Assembly (NCBI RefSeq): GCF_029407905.1
Contig: NC_073627.1
Coordinates: forward strand, 48,353,001 to 48,417,000
Direction: 5' to 3'
Origin: Bubalus kerabau
Taxonomy: Eukaryota; Chordata; Mammalia; Artiodactyla; Bovidae
Length of the DNA: 64,000 bases
Part shown: positions 50,965-62,549 of the stretch, one piece after another
How positions within the stretch are numbered: the first letter of the stretch is position 1
Layout: every line of letters starts with the position of its first letter
Notes under the pieces: model-generated
Databases searched by the model: none
Told to the model about the DNA's origin: nothing
What the model saw: the letters and a program-made list of their open reading frames with translations, nothing else
Translations under genes and position numbers: made by a program

Positions 50965-51385
50965 GAGGAGATTCAGTCCAGCCAAGGCCAAGGCAACTGA
51001 AGGATGGATAAGCGTGTATCTCTTCCAGCAGACAGTCAGGAACATCCCAGGCCCTACTGAAAGGACTTCCTGAAGCTTGAAAGGACCTGAGCTTCCTAGG
51101 ATGAAGTTGGAATTGGCACCTGAGGTTTGGGAGTCATAAACAGTGATCTATTTGCATTTGGAATTTTGTAAGTGGTCAGTTCCTACTGTGACCGCCCACT
51201 TTGACTCCCAGGTACAACATCTGTCCTTAAGTGTCAATGGCCTGGGTGAACTTCTTGAGGTCCCAAAAGGGGTCACATCACCTTCTTACCAGAACTGGAC
51301 ACCTTTACCAGGTCCCTGGGGGCAGGTGAGACAGCTGTGCTGTCCTCAAAGACAGGTAATATAGGTCAAAGCATGAACCGTAGTA
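50965..51385. other. unique intergenic DNA
   Basis: Nothing recognised. Confidence 0.4.
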
Positions 51386-51387
51386 AG

Positions 51388-51940
51388 TGCCTACTCCTTG
51401 GAAGGAAAGTTATGACCAACCTAGATAGCATATTCAAGAGCAGAGACATTACTTTGCCAACAAAGGTCCGTCTAGTCAAGGCTATGGTTTTTCCAGTGGT
51501 CATGTATGAATGTGAGAATTAGACTATAAAGAAAGCTGAGTGCTGAAGAATTGATGCTTTTGAACTGTGGTGTTGGAGAAGACTCTTGAGAGTCCCTTCA
51601 ACTGCTAGGAGATCCAACCAGTCCATTCTAAAGGAGATCAGTCCTGGGTGTTCATTGAAAGGACTGATGCTGAAGCTGAAACTCCAATACTTTGGCCACC
51701 TGATGCAAAGAACTGACTCATTGGAAAAGACCCTGATGCTGGGAAAGACTGAAGGCAGGAGCAGAAGCAGAAGAGGACAACCGAGGATGAGATGGTTGGA
51801 TGGCATCGCCAGTTCAATGGACAGGAACTTGGACAAACTCTGGGAGATGATGAAGGACAGGGAAGCCTGGCGTGCTGCAGTCCATGGGGTCATGAAGAGT
51901 CACACACGACCGGACTGCTGAATAATAACAACAAACAGGC
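51388..51940 (+). mobile_element. BovB LINE 3' fragment
   Basis: cctactccttggaaggaaag onwards; encodes GRKVMTNLDSIFKSRDITLP, then a TAG at about 51,520, and later STARRSNQSILKEISPGCSL. Ends in gaataataacaacaaac. Decayed copy. Confidence 0.87.
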
Positions 51941-51949
51941 TTATCAGGA

Positions 51950-52308
51950 CTCAGAAGCCAAATGGGATACTTGGCCCAAAATAAAGGAGCTGGAAAGTCC
52001 TTGATTAATAATTCCAAGAGCAGAACCTCACAACTTCAATTTCTGGCCAGCCAAGCCCCAGCCAGCTATGGCCTGGCCGACCTAAGACAACAACTGTCTT
52101 CTGGGGCCACGCTGTAACATACAGGCCTGTCCATTGGTAACTGGAACTCCCAAGCAGGAGGAAACAGCAGGCATAGAAAATAAAGCTACAGACAGAAAGT
52201 GCATCAGGACCAGGGCAAGGGCTACTAGCATCTCTGTGGGAGAAAAACCATCAGCAAACCCAGCCTTGGATTTTGCTTCCAATTCTCCATACTGCCGGTT
52301 CTCTTGCT
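51950..52308. other. unique intergenic DNA
   Basis: Nothing recognised. Confidence 0.4.
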
Positions 52309-52311
52309 AGT

Positions 52312-52478
52312 AGCTTTTAACCTTGGCTGAGCTTTAACATTAATCTGGTGAGCTTTGGAAAATTCTGACACCCAGGCTTTAACCCAGACATATCTGGGGT
52401 GGGACCCAGTCATCAGTATTTTTTAAAGCTTCCCTCGTAACTTCACTGTGCAGTCAAGGCTGAGAAACACAGATTTAA
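52312..52478 (+). repeat. hAT-Charlie MER relic
   Basis: cttttaaccttggctgagct, ggggtgggacccagtcatca, gtattttttaaagcttccct and cagtcaaggctgagaaac match the MER3/MER58/MER20 group with inverted ends. Confidence 0.65.
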
Positions 52479-52758
52479 ATCTTCCCTTAATGCCTTGATT
52501 AGTTCTCTCAGCACATGATGATGAAGTTTTTCACTGCCTGAAGTATTGTTTACACTTAACAGTCAGTAATTCACACCAAAAGACTTGGGCTCCACAAAGA
52601 TAAGATTAATAGGTAAGAATCCAATAATGGCCAAAAAAAAAAAACCTCTTATTTTTTTAAATAGTAGTAATAACAAACCTATCAAACAAAAAGCATACCC
52701 TTGCAACCTCTTTCTTAGCTAAACCATCATCAACTAGGATGTTCCTAAGTGTGATTCT

Positions 52759-52868
52759 AAAAAAAAAAAAAAAAAAAAAAAATACCTGTGGCAGATTCAT
52801 TTCAATGTTTGGCAGAGCTAATACAATATTGTAAAGTTTAAAAATAAAATTAAATTAAAAAAAAAAAG
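52759..52868 (+). mobile_element. L1 3' tail fragment preceded by A-run
   Basis: 26 A (52,759-52,784), then the L1 terminus tacctgtggcagattcattt, gagctaatacaatattgtaa and an A-rich tail. The leading A-run may be an earlier tail insertion. Confidence 0.75.
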
Positions 52869-52938
52869 TATTGGGTTGGTCAGAAAGTTCATTTGCATTT
52901 TTCTGTAAGATGTTATGAACTTTTTAGCCAAACAAATA
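52869..52938. mobile_element. mariner-type MITE
   Basis: TA-flanked 66-bp element; ends ttgggttggtcagaaagttc and gaactttttagccaaacaaa are imperfect inverted repeats of the mariner type. No transposase. It abuts the L1 tail. Confidence 0.75.
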
Positions 52939-53094
52939 CCATAGGATTATGTCACTCAGAGCCCTCAAAAGCTCCCCAGTGCCTATAACACTTGGGGTCC
53001 CTCACAGTTGCACAAGGACCAACTCTGAAGCATTATCTCCTGTTCTTGTTTCTACCCAAGCATATAATTTACAGGTAATTTTACTTGCACCATT

Positions 53095-53445
53095 CCCTGG
53101 CCATGATATGTACCCACCTGCCCCTTTCACTTGTCAAAATTCTACTCCTCTTGAGGGCCTCACTAAAAAGCTACCTTCCTCATAAAGCCATTTCACTCCC
53201 CCCAGTTGGAATAACCACTCCATCCTCTGCACTGCTCACCCCCCCAAACACACACAACATAGATAATTCTGTCATGACAGTTCTAATATAAAGTTTATGT
53301 TTACATATGTGCATCCCTCTGAAAATATGAGATTTCACTGAGATCAGGAGATGTGCTTTATCCATCCTGGTACCAAGTAGGCCCTTGGGCGGGGTGGGGG
53401 GGGTGCAAAATAAATGAATGAGTGAATGAAGAAACAGTAGGTTGA
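53095..53445 (+). repeat. L2 LINE 3' relic
   Basis: Forward L2: gcctcactaaaaagctacct, atgtgctttatccatcctgg, aaataaatgaatgagtgaat. Confidence 0.5.
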
Positions 53446-53449
53446 ATGA

Positions 53450-53955
53450 AGAACACATTGTGGTCAGGTGTCTGGTCCTCCACTACTGAGACCTCAGGGA
53501 GATGCCCTCCCAGTAAACAGACTGAATTACATTTTCCTAGGAAGGTAGCTTTAAATCTATCAAGTGAAATCATCATTACCCATGTTTTGTGTTAATCCTC
53601 TGGGCTCATTAGCATACCAGATAATTAGCAGGCCAGGCGGAGAGCAGGATGTGGGAAGGATGGGGACTGTCAGCAGAGCAATGCAGGGTGAGGGACAGAG
53701 CCGTGGTGCCAAGGGTTCCTGGGGACCATCATGCTTGCATTCACTGGGTGCCTCTCCCCTCTGAAAGCCCCACCCTGCTCCTCTCCCTTTTATACCCAGA
53801 AGCCCCGCCCTCCAGACTCGAAGCCAAATAGCCATGGAAATATCCAGTTATCCAGAGAAATAAAGGCTGGAGGAAGGAGAAGGTGAAACTGCCCCTCTGC
53901 TCCCTCCTAACAGCTTTTCGTGTACTGCCTGGGGAGGCAGAATCGGGGAGTGAAT
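53450..53955. other. unique DNA, part a candidate conserved element
   Basis: 53,545-53,640 is repeat-free and has dense TAAT/ATTA words (ttagcataccagataattag). The rest is unrecognised. Confidence 0.3.
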
Positions 53956-53959
53956 GCAT

Positions 53960-54110
53960 CATCAGGCTAGAGACTTTGGCAGCTCCTTTAATCTCCTGTG
54001 CTTCAGTCCTCACACACAATCCGAGGGGTAAGAGCACCTCCTTCACCACGTCACTGGGAGGTGCTTCCAACACCACCTGGCACAGAGTAAGTGCTCAGCA
54101 AATGATTAGC
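53960..54110 (+). repeat. MIR SINE relic
   Basis: Forward MIR: cctgtgcttcagtcctcaca, cctggcacagagtaagtgct. Confidence 0.5.
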
Positions 54111-54157
54111 TCTAGTCATGTATCTAGCTTAGAATTAGGTTAGAACGGATGTTTTCC

Positions 54158-54511
54158 AATTGCGGTGTTGGAGAAGACTCTTGAGAGTCCCTTGGACAGC
54201 AAGGAGATTGGACTAGTCAATCCTAAAGGAAATCAACTCATTGGAAGGACTGATGCTGAAATTGATGCTCCAATACTTCAGCCATCTGATTCGAAGAGCT
54301 GACTTGTTAGAAAAGACCCTGATGCTGGGAAGGATTGAAGGCAGGAGGACAAAGGGATGGGAGAGGATGAGATGGTTAGATGGCATCACCAACTCAATGG
54401 ACATGAATTTGAGCAAACTCTAGGACATGGTGAAGGACAGGCAAGCTGGTATGCTACAGTCCATGGGATCGCAAGAGTCATACATGGCTTAGTGACTGAA
54501 CAACAGCAACA
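54158..54511 (+). mobile_element. BovB LINE 3' fragment
   Basis: gtgttggagaagactcttga through gggagaggatgagatggtta to ctgaacaacagcaac. Decayed older subfamily. Confidence 0.82.
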
Positions 54512-54955
54512 TATTCAAGTAGTTTAATTTAGTGGAATCCACATGCGAGACTTCCCTTCCTACTCTACCTCCTCTGCTCCCACTGAGGAAGGAGGCTGTA
54601 TGAACTCCTTGGAGACAGGAGCAAGGCAGCATAAGCATTGGGCATCTCCTGGGGAGGCTCCAGGGAAGTGAGGAGACACTATGAGTCAGGACGGATACTC
54701 AGGATCCCTAATTTTATGACTTGCCTTATGCCACGTGGTCGGGGATGTCACAGCCCTATTCCGCCAACCTTAGTTCCTGCCATCTCTATCCCAGGTTTGC
54801 CCAGTCTCAGGACCAGGGAGAACCATGTCTGAAAGATTAACACCCCCATCTTGGGATACCAGGAGATCTGAAAAGAGTCTGTGGTTACCTTGACTACAGC
54901 TGCATGGATCCCTACCAACCTGCCCTCTTCCCCTCCCACCCAGTTATTACAGCAG
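54512..54955. other. unique intergenic DNA
   Basis: Nothing recognised. Confidence 0.4.
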
Positions 54956-54959
54956 TTAT

Positions 54960-55500
54960 TACATCAATTCTATCCTCTGGAAACTGGTAATTAAAGGACA
55001 AGAGTAAGCATTTATCCTGCCTTCATAGGAAGAACTCTGGTTGATCCCCAGCTGATGAGGGAAAGCTCTTCTTTACAAAAGAATGTCAGCCAATAAATGT
55101 AGAAAGAATTGAGAAATCACAATTTTGCAAACTCTACTGAAGCTGTTAATTCAGGTTCAAACATGAGGGTAAATACAATATTAACAGGGTATCAGAGTAT
55201 GATCCCACGGATGATGGCAGATGATTTGATGATGGGAAGAGATGCAAGGGAGAGACCCAGCAGGTGCTACCTTAACCAAGGGACCCAAACCAGCATCTCT
55301 AAGAATGGGACCATCACAGAGTAAGCTCCTCCTTCTATGATGCAGTACAAAGTACACAGCTTCATCCATGGAGTTCTCCACCAAAAACATTAACCTTGAA
55401 CCTCATCAACTCTTTAAACCCAACTCTGAGTTTGTAAGAAATACAGAGAAGGGAGGAGTAGGTTAAGTGAAACCACAAGGAACTAATCAGATAGATTCAT
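54960..55500 (+). repeat. L1M LINE 3' UTR relic
   Basis: ccaataaatgtagaaagaat, tgttaattcaggttcaaaca, cacagcttcatccatggagt, aaaaacattaaccttgaacc. Same family as 56,450-57,640. Confidence 0.5.
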
Positions 55501-55559
55501 AATACAAGATTACTGTATGGGGCTGCTTTGTTTGGATTTGTTTTCTTCCAAAAGTCAAT

Positions 55560-56045
55560 ACTAGAGGAAGTGTGAATAGGAGTGTTATTCATAATCACCG
55601 AAAAAAAAAAAAAGAAATGGAAACAGCTCAAAGGATGAAAAGATAAATAAAATGTGACATATCCATATAATGAAACATTTTGGGGAATAAAAGGAAATGA
55701 AGTACTGATACAGGCTACAACACGGATGGACCCTGAAAACATTATGCTACACAAAAGAAGTCTGTCACAACATAAATGTGATACAGTATGTGATTGCATT
55801 AGTATGAAATATCCCAAATGGACAAATCTGTAGAGACAGAGAGCAGAGAAGTGAGGAACTACACTGATAGAGTTTGGCGGGAGGGGAGGTAACAGCTAAT
55901 GGATCCAGTTTCTTTCAGGGGTAATGAAAATATTCTAAAATTCACTATTCTGTGAATGCACTAAATCTACTGAATTTTATACCTTATATGGGTTAATTAT
56001 ATGAAATAAGAATTGCATCTCAATAAAACTGTTAAAAAAAACGGT
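55560..56045 (+). repeat. old L1 3' end
   Basis: gttattcataatcaccgaaa, acacggatggaccctgaaaa, tgtagagacagagagcagag, catctcaataaaactgttaa. Confidence 0.65.
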
Positions 56046-56049
56046 GTCT

Positions 56050-56445
56050 ATGTATGTTATGTTATATTGGGAGGAGCATTGATTAAAGAAACAGAATAAT
56101 AATATGCAATGCAATCTTGATTGCCTTTTCAGTGGAGCCTGAATTTTTAAAGTTAACAAGCTGTACAAATGTTTTGGGGACAACTGAGGAAACCTGAATA
56201 AGAATGGAAGGCAGCCTGGTAGCACCAGAGCACACAGAAGGGGCACTGGGGAGAGGCAGAAAGTCAGCCCAGCAGGGACTGGGTCCTTGTGTGGAGACAT
56301 CCAAGCAGATTAGCAGTCTGGAGGAATATGAAAATAGTCTCCATTCAACAGAATAGAGCAAATAAATAAGATCACGGGAGGCAGATTTCCTCCCTGCAGG
56401 AAAAAAACGAAAGATCACTATGGAAAGGGCAAAAACTTAGAATGA
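56050..56445. other. unique intergenic DNA
   Basis: No gene; a reverse L2-like trace may lie around 56,180-56,260. Confidence 0.35.
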
Positions 56446-56449
56446 ATTC

Positions 56450-57640
56450 ATGGTGTTAGATTAACATTAGTTATCTAATTAGTTAGTGTTAGATTAAAAC
56501 GGGAAGCATCTATGTGAACTGGTGGTTCGATATAGATGCAAATATGCATGTAAATTTCCTAGTTTTGTCCACTGGGAGGGCCCAGAGCAGTGACAGTCTA
56601 GTAGTAATGAGCATACCCGGTTCCCAGATCTTGGTTCTGAATACCATTTCCCACTGAAAGATATCAGGATTCACTGGAAAAGTAGCTAGTTACAGAACTG
56701 AGGGAGGAAAAATAAATGAGCCTTCTTGTTGGACCAGAAATTTTAAACATGTACAAGGGATCCAGGGAAATGTCAAAAAGGAAACAGATATCAGCTTGAA
56801 AGGGTTTCCAAATATGGGCGATTTTGAGTTTCGAAATAATGATATTAACAGATGAGAACCCATTGAATAAAACAGAAATCGGGGCCTCTACTGAAATAAA
56901 ATAAATGAATAAGAAAGGGAAACGAGAAAGCTCTTCTATATTTTAGAAAGCCAACTAATAAATGTAGATGGAAAGATGGAATTAGAAAATCACCATTTGG
57001 CAAGCATCATTGTAATAATTCAGGCAAGAAAAATCGATGGATGATAAAACCAGAGGGTGAAAGAGGGAGGAGAAATGGGGTTTTACATAGTCTCAGAGTC
57101 TCTCCCTGGAAGACACCACGTTAATCAAGTGATAAAAGTTAACACCATAAGTATTGGGACAAATAAGATATCATGTGCCTCCAGATAGAATGCAGTGAGA
57201 ATTCTGCTCCCATCCTGCAAAATCTGGTGATCTTCCCTCGTAGCTTAGTGGGTAAAGAATCTGCCTGAAAGGCAGGAGACCCAGGTTCGATTCCTGGGTC
57301 GGGAAGATCCCTTGGAGAAGGAAATGGCAACCCACTCCTGTATTCTTGCCTGGAGAATTCCATGGACAGAGGAGCCTGGCAGGCTACAGTCCATGGGGTC
57401 CGAGAGTCAGACACGGCTGAGTGACTAAACCACCCACCTGCGAAATCCAGCTCCAAACTCATTACCTGGATTTAATCAAGAGGGAACATCAGACAAACCC
57501 AAACTAAAAATCATTTGGCAAAATGACTAGCCTTGAATTATTATTTTTTTAAAGTCAAGGTCATGAAGGTCAGGAAGAAACTGAGAAGCAGTTCCAGAAT
57601 AAAGGAGACTCAGAAGATTTGACAACCGAGAGCCTCCCGG
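56450..57640 (+). repeat. L1M LINE 3' UTR relic, split by Bov-tA
   Basis: gccaactaataaatgtagat, aattcaggcaagaaaaatcg, gttaatcaagtgataaaagt; then after the SINE gggaacatcagacaaaccca, ttaaagtcaaggtcatgaag and gcagttccagaataaaggag. Long but diverged. Confidence 0.6.
57225..57436 (+). mobile_element. Bov-tA SINE
   Basis: Forward Bov-tA; target repeat cctgcaaaatc (57,214-57,224) / cctgcgaaatc (57,437-57,447). Confidence 0.9.
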
Positions 57641-57713
57641 GAGGGGTCCTTTGGCCAAAGAGGACATCTCTGGGACCACCAGAGGAAGGATACACAGGAA
57701 TCCTTTGCATTAG

Positions 57714-57715
57714 TC

Positions 57716-57750
<35 letters not shown>

Positions 57751-57770
57751 TATACATACACACATACATT
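57714..57770. repeat. (TA)n(CA)n microsatellite
   Basis: catatatatatatatacaca then (CA)n, interrupted. Confidence 0.9.
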
Positions 57771-57839
57771 TTAAGTTGTCTCGAAGGGCAAAAAAGAAAA
57801 AAAAATTACACATATAATCTCCTCTTGGAAGATTTTTAG

Positions 57840-57942
57840 AGCCTACCCTGTGTTGCCTTGTGTAAACTTTGGTTGTTTTCACGGAATCTGTTCACTGCCC
57901 CCCTCCAGGCTATGAGCTCCTTGACCTTCTGAACCAGGCCTT

Positions 57943-57993
<51 letters not shown>

Positions 57994-58200
57994 CGCGTGC
58001 ATTAGTCGCTCAGTCGTGTCCAACTCTCTGTGACCCCAGGGACTGTAGCCTGCCAGGCTCCTCTGTCCATGGGATTTTCCAGACAAGAATACTGGAGTGG
58101 GGTGCCATTTCCTTCTCCAGAACCAAGCCTTATGCATTTCCATTTCTTTAGAGCTTAGCCCAGGGCATAGGAAGCACTCAGTCGATGTTGGTTGAACCAG
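57840..58200 (+). repeat. L2 LINE 3' end split by Bov-tA
   Basis: Left: cctccaggctatgagctcct, tgaccttctgaaccaggcct. Right: ttagagcttagcccagggca, taggaagcactcagtcgatg, ttggttgaacca. Confidence 0.65.
57943..58119 (-). mobile_element. Bov-tA SINE with long (CA)n tail
   Basis: 5'-truncated reverse Bov-tA whose 3' tail appears on this strand as about 42 bp of (TG)n followed by (CG)n. Target repeat gaaccaggcctt (57,931-57,942) / gaaccaagcctt (58,120-58,131). Confidence 0.9.
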
Positions 58201-58257
58201 TGCCCTGGGTAACTCATAACCATGAGACTGGTGAGTGTATCTCTGGACATAACGCAG

Positions 58258-58481
58258 GTGTGCATGTACAGTAGCTCAGCCATGTCCAACTCTTCGTGAC
58301 CCTATGGACTGCAGCCCTCCAGACTCCTCTGTCCATGGAATTTTCCAGGCAAGAATACTGGAGTGGGTTGCCACTTCCTACTGCAGGGGAATCTCTGGAA
58401 CCCAGGGATCGAACCCAAGTCTCTTGTGTCTACTGCCTTGGCAGGTGGATTCTTTATCACTGCGCCACCTGGGAAACCCCC
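58258..58481 (-). mobile_element. Bov-tA SINE
   Basis: Reverse Bov-tA: cagtagctcagccatgtcca to gcgccacctgggaaacccc. Confidence 0.85.
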
Positions 58482-58489
58482 CTGGGCAT

Positions 58490-59365
58490 ACCGACTGTTG
58501 GTAAATTCCTCCAGATATGAAGCTGAAATACGCCTCTTTGCAAACCCAGAGCATGTCTTCCCTACAGCAATGAGCTATGTTTTGTGGAACAGTGTCCTGC
58601 TTCCCAGGGGCACATTGCCTGGGACCACAGACTCCAAGGAGCCACCTTCTTGCCTCATTGCTTAGCAGGAGAACAACGGCCCCTGTTTGTTTAATCCCAG
58701 TCCATTGTGGCAGCCTTGACTGCACAGAGCTCACTTGTGATTCATGTGAATGTCACTCGAGCTCCCAGAGGTCTGCAGCCATAATTCAACATTTGTTAAT
58801 AGCCACTTAGAATGTCCCTGAAATAGCTAACAGGCCCAGGGGATAAAAGGTGTTCTGCTAAGAAATCACTCTAGGAAGACAGAAGCAGCCTTGGCCCCAA
58901 CTTTAGAAGACACTGTTACTTCCAGTTCATGGAGATGCTTCTCTCTCATTGGCCATCTTCTCGCACTCTTGGAGGGGTGGACATCTCTCAGGGCTGTCAA
59001 GGAGAAAGCAGGACCTAAAATTCCCTACACCATCATGGTGGACATGCTAAAAGATCTAACCGATACAGCTCCCGCTCCAGAGAAAGGTCCCTCTCTCATC
59101 ATAGCCAACGGAGTAGGAGAATACAAAAGAGAACCCAGTACAGACAATCTCAGGAGAAAGCCCCCAGCTCAAAGATCAGAAATGAGGGAATAGAAAAATG
59201 TTATACTGAATCAGAAGCCGAAAAGGTGGTGGATAGATGGAGATGTAAAGACGGAGGAGGGTGAGACCCAACTCACAGTTGGGCTCTATCATGCTGCATA
59301 GTTTATAAGTTACTTAATTCTCCCCAAATTGGATTGAATATCTTACCCAGGGTCATCTAACTGAT
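58490..59365. other. unique intergenic DNA
   Basis: No repeat named. A 100-codon frame at 58,891-59,193 has no recognisable domain and no splice or promoter support. Confidence 0.4.
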
Positions 59366-59367
59366 AC

Positions 59368-59694
59368 AATAAGTCCCCTACATATGAACGAGTTCTGTTC
59401 CAAAAGCATGTTTGTAAGTCGAATTTGTTTGTAAGTCCAACAAAATTAGCCCAGGTACCCAACTAACCCTGAGGAGGGCATGGCAACCCATTCCAATATT
59501 TGCCTGGAGAGTCCCCAAGGACAGAGGAGCTTGGAGGGCACAGTCTGTGGGGTCACAAAGAGTTGGATGCAACTGAGCAACGAAGCACAGTTCACCCAAC
59601 TAACACAGTTGTCTACTGTACTGTAATAAGTTTATAATATGTTCACATCTTTGAAAGTTCAAAACTCGAAATTTCTTATGTAAAAACTTACTGT
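59368..59694. repeat. DNA transposon relic split by Bov-tA
   Basis: Left end acaataagtcccctacatat and right end ttatgtaaaaacttactgt are imperfect inverted repeats; internal gtaagtcgaatttgtttgta. Non-coding. Confidence 0.55.
59468..59593 (+). mobile_element. 5'-truncated Bov-tA SINE
   Basis: Starts in mid-element (ctgaggagggcatggcaacc). Perfect 11-bp target repeat acccaactaac at 59,457-59,467 and 59,594-59,604. Confidence 0.88.
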
Positions 59695-59910
59695 CTATGA
59701 TTATAAAATTTCAATCAAGACCATCTCACTCCACAGCCCCGGCTCTCAACCCCCGTGCTACACTACCGCCTGGAACTCTGTTCAGAGTGCAGATGGACTG
59801 AACCTTCAAATTCAAGTCACGGATTCGGAGGCGGAAGCTCTCAATGCCAAGCTCTCGCCACCTGGTTCCTTCAACATATCTGTTTCTCATAAAGTTAGCA
59901 TTTTGCCAGC

Positions 59911-60050
59911 TGTTGTTGTTGTTCAGTCCCAAGTCAGGCCTGACTCTTTGTGACCCCATGGACCGCAGCCCGCCAGGGCTCCCTGTCCCTCACCATCTCC
60001 CAGAGTTTGCCCAAGTTCATGCCCATTGAGTCGGTGATGCCATCCAACCT
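59911..60050 (-). mobile_element. BovB LINE 3' fragment
   Basis: Reverse BovB 3' end: ctgttgttgttgttcagtcc to gtcggtgatgccatccaacc. Confidence 0.78.
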
Positions 60051-60059
60051 TTTCAAATG

Positions 60060-60710
60060 CCAGAGTCAGATTTAAAATGGGGAAGTGGAGGCAGAAAGAG
60101 CCAGCAAGGCAGAATCCCATGCACATCCGAAAATTGATGCTCATGTCCTAATGTCAGACCCCAGAGCCCCCCAGTTAGCAATCTGAGAGGGACAGCAAGT
60201 GTCAGCCTGGCAAGAAAAGACTTCTCCAACTTCTCCACTTTCCTAAAGAGGGTGATGTGGAATTACTAGGCCTGTCCACCTGTACATTCCTGAGCCGACA
60301 GACCAGGGAGGCAAAAATAAAGGATCTGATGCAGATTTGCAGAGCTGGGAGGTCGAGGGGACCATAGACGTGTGTCCAGCTCTTAGGGGTGCCATGCTTG
60401 CGACAGGCAGAAATCACGGCAGCAGGATCCAAAGCCCACTTTCCCCGAAAAGGGAAAACTGATTTCACAGGGCTGATGCTCGGTGACCCGGCTGTGCAAC
60501 CGGTGAAACCAGCTGCGCCAAGATGCATGACATTAGCCCAGAATCCACCTGCATGATCATCAACCAGAAAGGTCTGGGGGGAGTCCCCTCTCAGAACCAG
60601 TCATTTGACTGCATCCGTGCTCCTCTTCCTCCTCTCAGCCTGGAACTGGAGCTGCAAGGTCTTATTCCAGAAAGTTGGAATATCCTCTTGCACCACAAAA
60701 CCGTGTTCTG
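60060..60710. other. unique intergenic DNA
   Basis: Nothing recognised; overlapping frames of about 100 codons on the minus strand show no family signature. Confidence 0.4.
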
Positions 60711-60714
60711 GTGC

Positions 60715-60940
60715 AAACTATTATACGTAGGATGGATACACAAGGTCCTACAGTGTAACACAAGAAACCATATTCAAAATGATACAAACTGGGGCTCTGT
60801 AACAACCTAGAGGGGTGGGAAAGGGTGGGACATTCAAGAGGGAGGGGACATATGTACACCTACGGCTGATTCATGCGGATGTGTGGCAGAAATCAAACCA
60901 GTGTTGTAAAGCAATTACCCTTCAATGTAAAACAAACTTA
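60715..60940 (+). repeat. L1 3' UTR fragment
   Basis: tgtaacaacctagaggggtg, aagagggaggggacatatgt, gttgtaaagcaattaccctt. Confidence 0.7.
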
Positions 60941-60941
60941 A

Positions 60942-61068
60942 TGGAGAAGGAAATGGCAACGCACTCCAGTATTCTTGCCTGGAATCTTTCATGAACAGAG
61001 GAGCCTGTCGGCCACAGTCCATGGGATTGCAGAGAGTCAGACACGGCTGAGTGACTGAGCACAGTATG
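60942..61068 (+). mobile_element. 5'-truncated Bov-tA SINE
   Basis: tggagaaggaaatggcaacg to cagacacggctgagtgactg; head missing. Confidence 0.8.
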
Positions 61069-61159
61069 ACTCTATACATGCATTTATGTCATTGTACACA
61101 CCCTACAGGGGTCTGGGACTTGATGGGCTCCCTAGGTAAAAATTTTTCCTAAAGGTGAC

Positions 61160-61248
61160 AGCTGGCTTTTTCATCTATGTATCTTCAGCATCTAGCTCAG
61201 TGCCTAGCACATAACAGGCATTCAATTATTTTTTAATGAAAATAAATA
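61160..61248 (+). repeat. L2 LINE 3' end
   Basis: tcatctatgtatcttcagca, tctagctcagtgcctagcac, ataacaggcattcaattatt. Confidence 0.7.
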
Positions 61249-61254
61249 AGTAAA

Positions 61255-61449
61255 CAAAAATTAAAAATCCTATGATAAGCCATAATGGAAAAAACAAGAA
61301 AAAGAATGTATGTGTATATATGTGTGTGTGTGTATATATGATATATATATGTATATATATATATGTATGAAAAGTAAATCACTGTGCTGCAGAGCAGAAA
61401 TTAGCACAACATTGTAAATCAACTATACTTCAATAAAATTTAAAAAAAA
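61255..61449 (+). repeat. L1 3' end with (TA)n
   Basis: tgataagccataatggaaaa, a TG/TA microsatellite at 61,310-61,362, then cagaaattagcacaacattg and tatacttcaataaaatttaa. Confidence 0.75.
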
Positions 61450-61765
61450 CCCTCATTTGCCTTCAGTCATAGAGAGCTGGGCTGCCTTTGCCTCTTCTCT
61501 CAGTTTACCTGCACAAGGGTGAGGGATGCAGGTAAGAGATGGGGGCTACATGGACAGCTGCATCCCCCTGCACCCCACTCTCCTGCTCTCATTCAACCCT
61601 GGGAGCTGCCAGGCTCCTGGTTCCTTGAGCAAGATACAAGAGTCATGGAGGAAACTTCAGCCTAAACTTCAAGTCTTTTGAGCTGAAGACTCACAGATGA
61701 ACAGCCTGACTTTACTCAGCCCAGCATAAACAAGCTCGATGTCCTCACAGAGAACCCCCAACGGG
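61450..61765. other. unique intergenic DNA
   Basis: Nothing recognised. Confidence 0.4.
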
Positions 61766-61769
61766 AATC

Positions 61770-62140
61770 AGAGGCAGGAACTCTGATCCTCAAAGGTGCC
61801 ACTGTCTTGCTGAGTGACCCTGCATGTGTCACTCAGCTTTTCTGAGCCTCATGTGTTCAACTCTGAAACAGACGCACTGTTACCTTTCTTGCTTTCAGAG
61901 TTACTGCGAGGACCAAACAGCATCTTAGGAAGCCTAGAGGACCTGGAGCCAGAGTACCTGGTTCAAGTACCACTTCCACCAATTACTTAGCTAAGTGACT
62001 TCAGGCTTGTCATTTAACTTTTCTCAGCCTCAATTTTTTTTCCCTACCAAAAAAACAGTTGCGAATAGAGACTGGATCCCAGGTAAAGGACAGGATTTGA
62101 GATGTAGCATGCACTCAGAAAACTTCAGCAATTATTAACA
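61770..62140 (+). repeat. two adjacent MIR relics
   Basis: First: tgctgagtgaccctgcatgt, tctgagcctcatgtgttcaa. Second: ggagccagagtacctggttc, ccaattacttagctaagtga. Confidence 0.6.
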
Positions 62141-62369
62141 GGTTTTGTAAACTACATAGTTTTGATCAAATGGAAGGAATTCTATTTTTGAAATATTCTG
62201 GGTGTCTCTAGTAGCTTAGAGCAGGATCTGGGTGCCTGGCTTGTTCACAGCCTCATCCCCATACTCTTGGAATTCACAAATATCAATGTGGATTCCCCGC
62301 CCCCCCCCCAAAATCCTTGGCTCTCAGATCTCTTGTCAGTAAGTTTTATCTCCACCTCATCTTAGTAAT

Positions 62370-62545
62370 AATAAAAATAACAGCAGCAACAAAATACAGA
62401 CACTCTACATCTGGCCAGAAGCTCAAAGCTTTGCTTCTATTATTTCATTCATGCAGCACACCATCCTATGTAGTAAGTACCAGTATAATTATTATTTAAT
62501 ACATGAGGAAACAGAGAAGTAATTTGCACAAGATCTTTACTAAGA
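62370..62545 (-). repeat. MIR SINE relic
   Basis: Reverse MIR: aatacatgaggaaacagaga preceded by ttatttcattcatgcagcac. Confidence 0.55.
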
Positions 62546-62549
62546 TTTG

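Noticed and set aside
58891..59193. 100-codon frame
   Set aside because: No domain, no start context or splice support; left as unique DNA.
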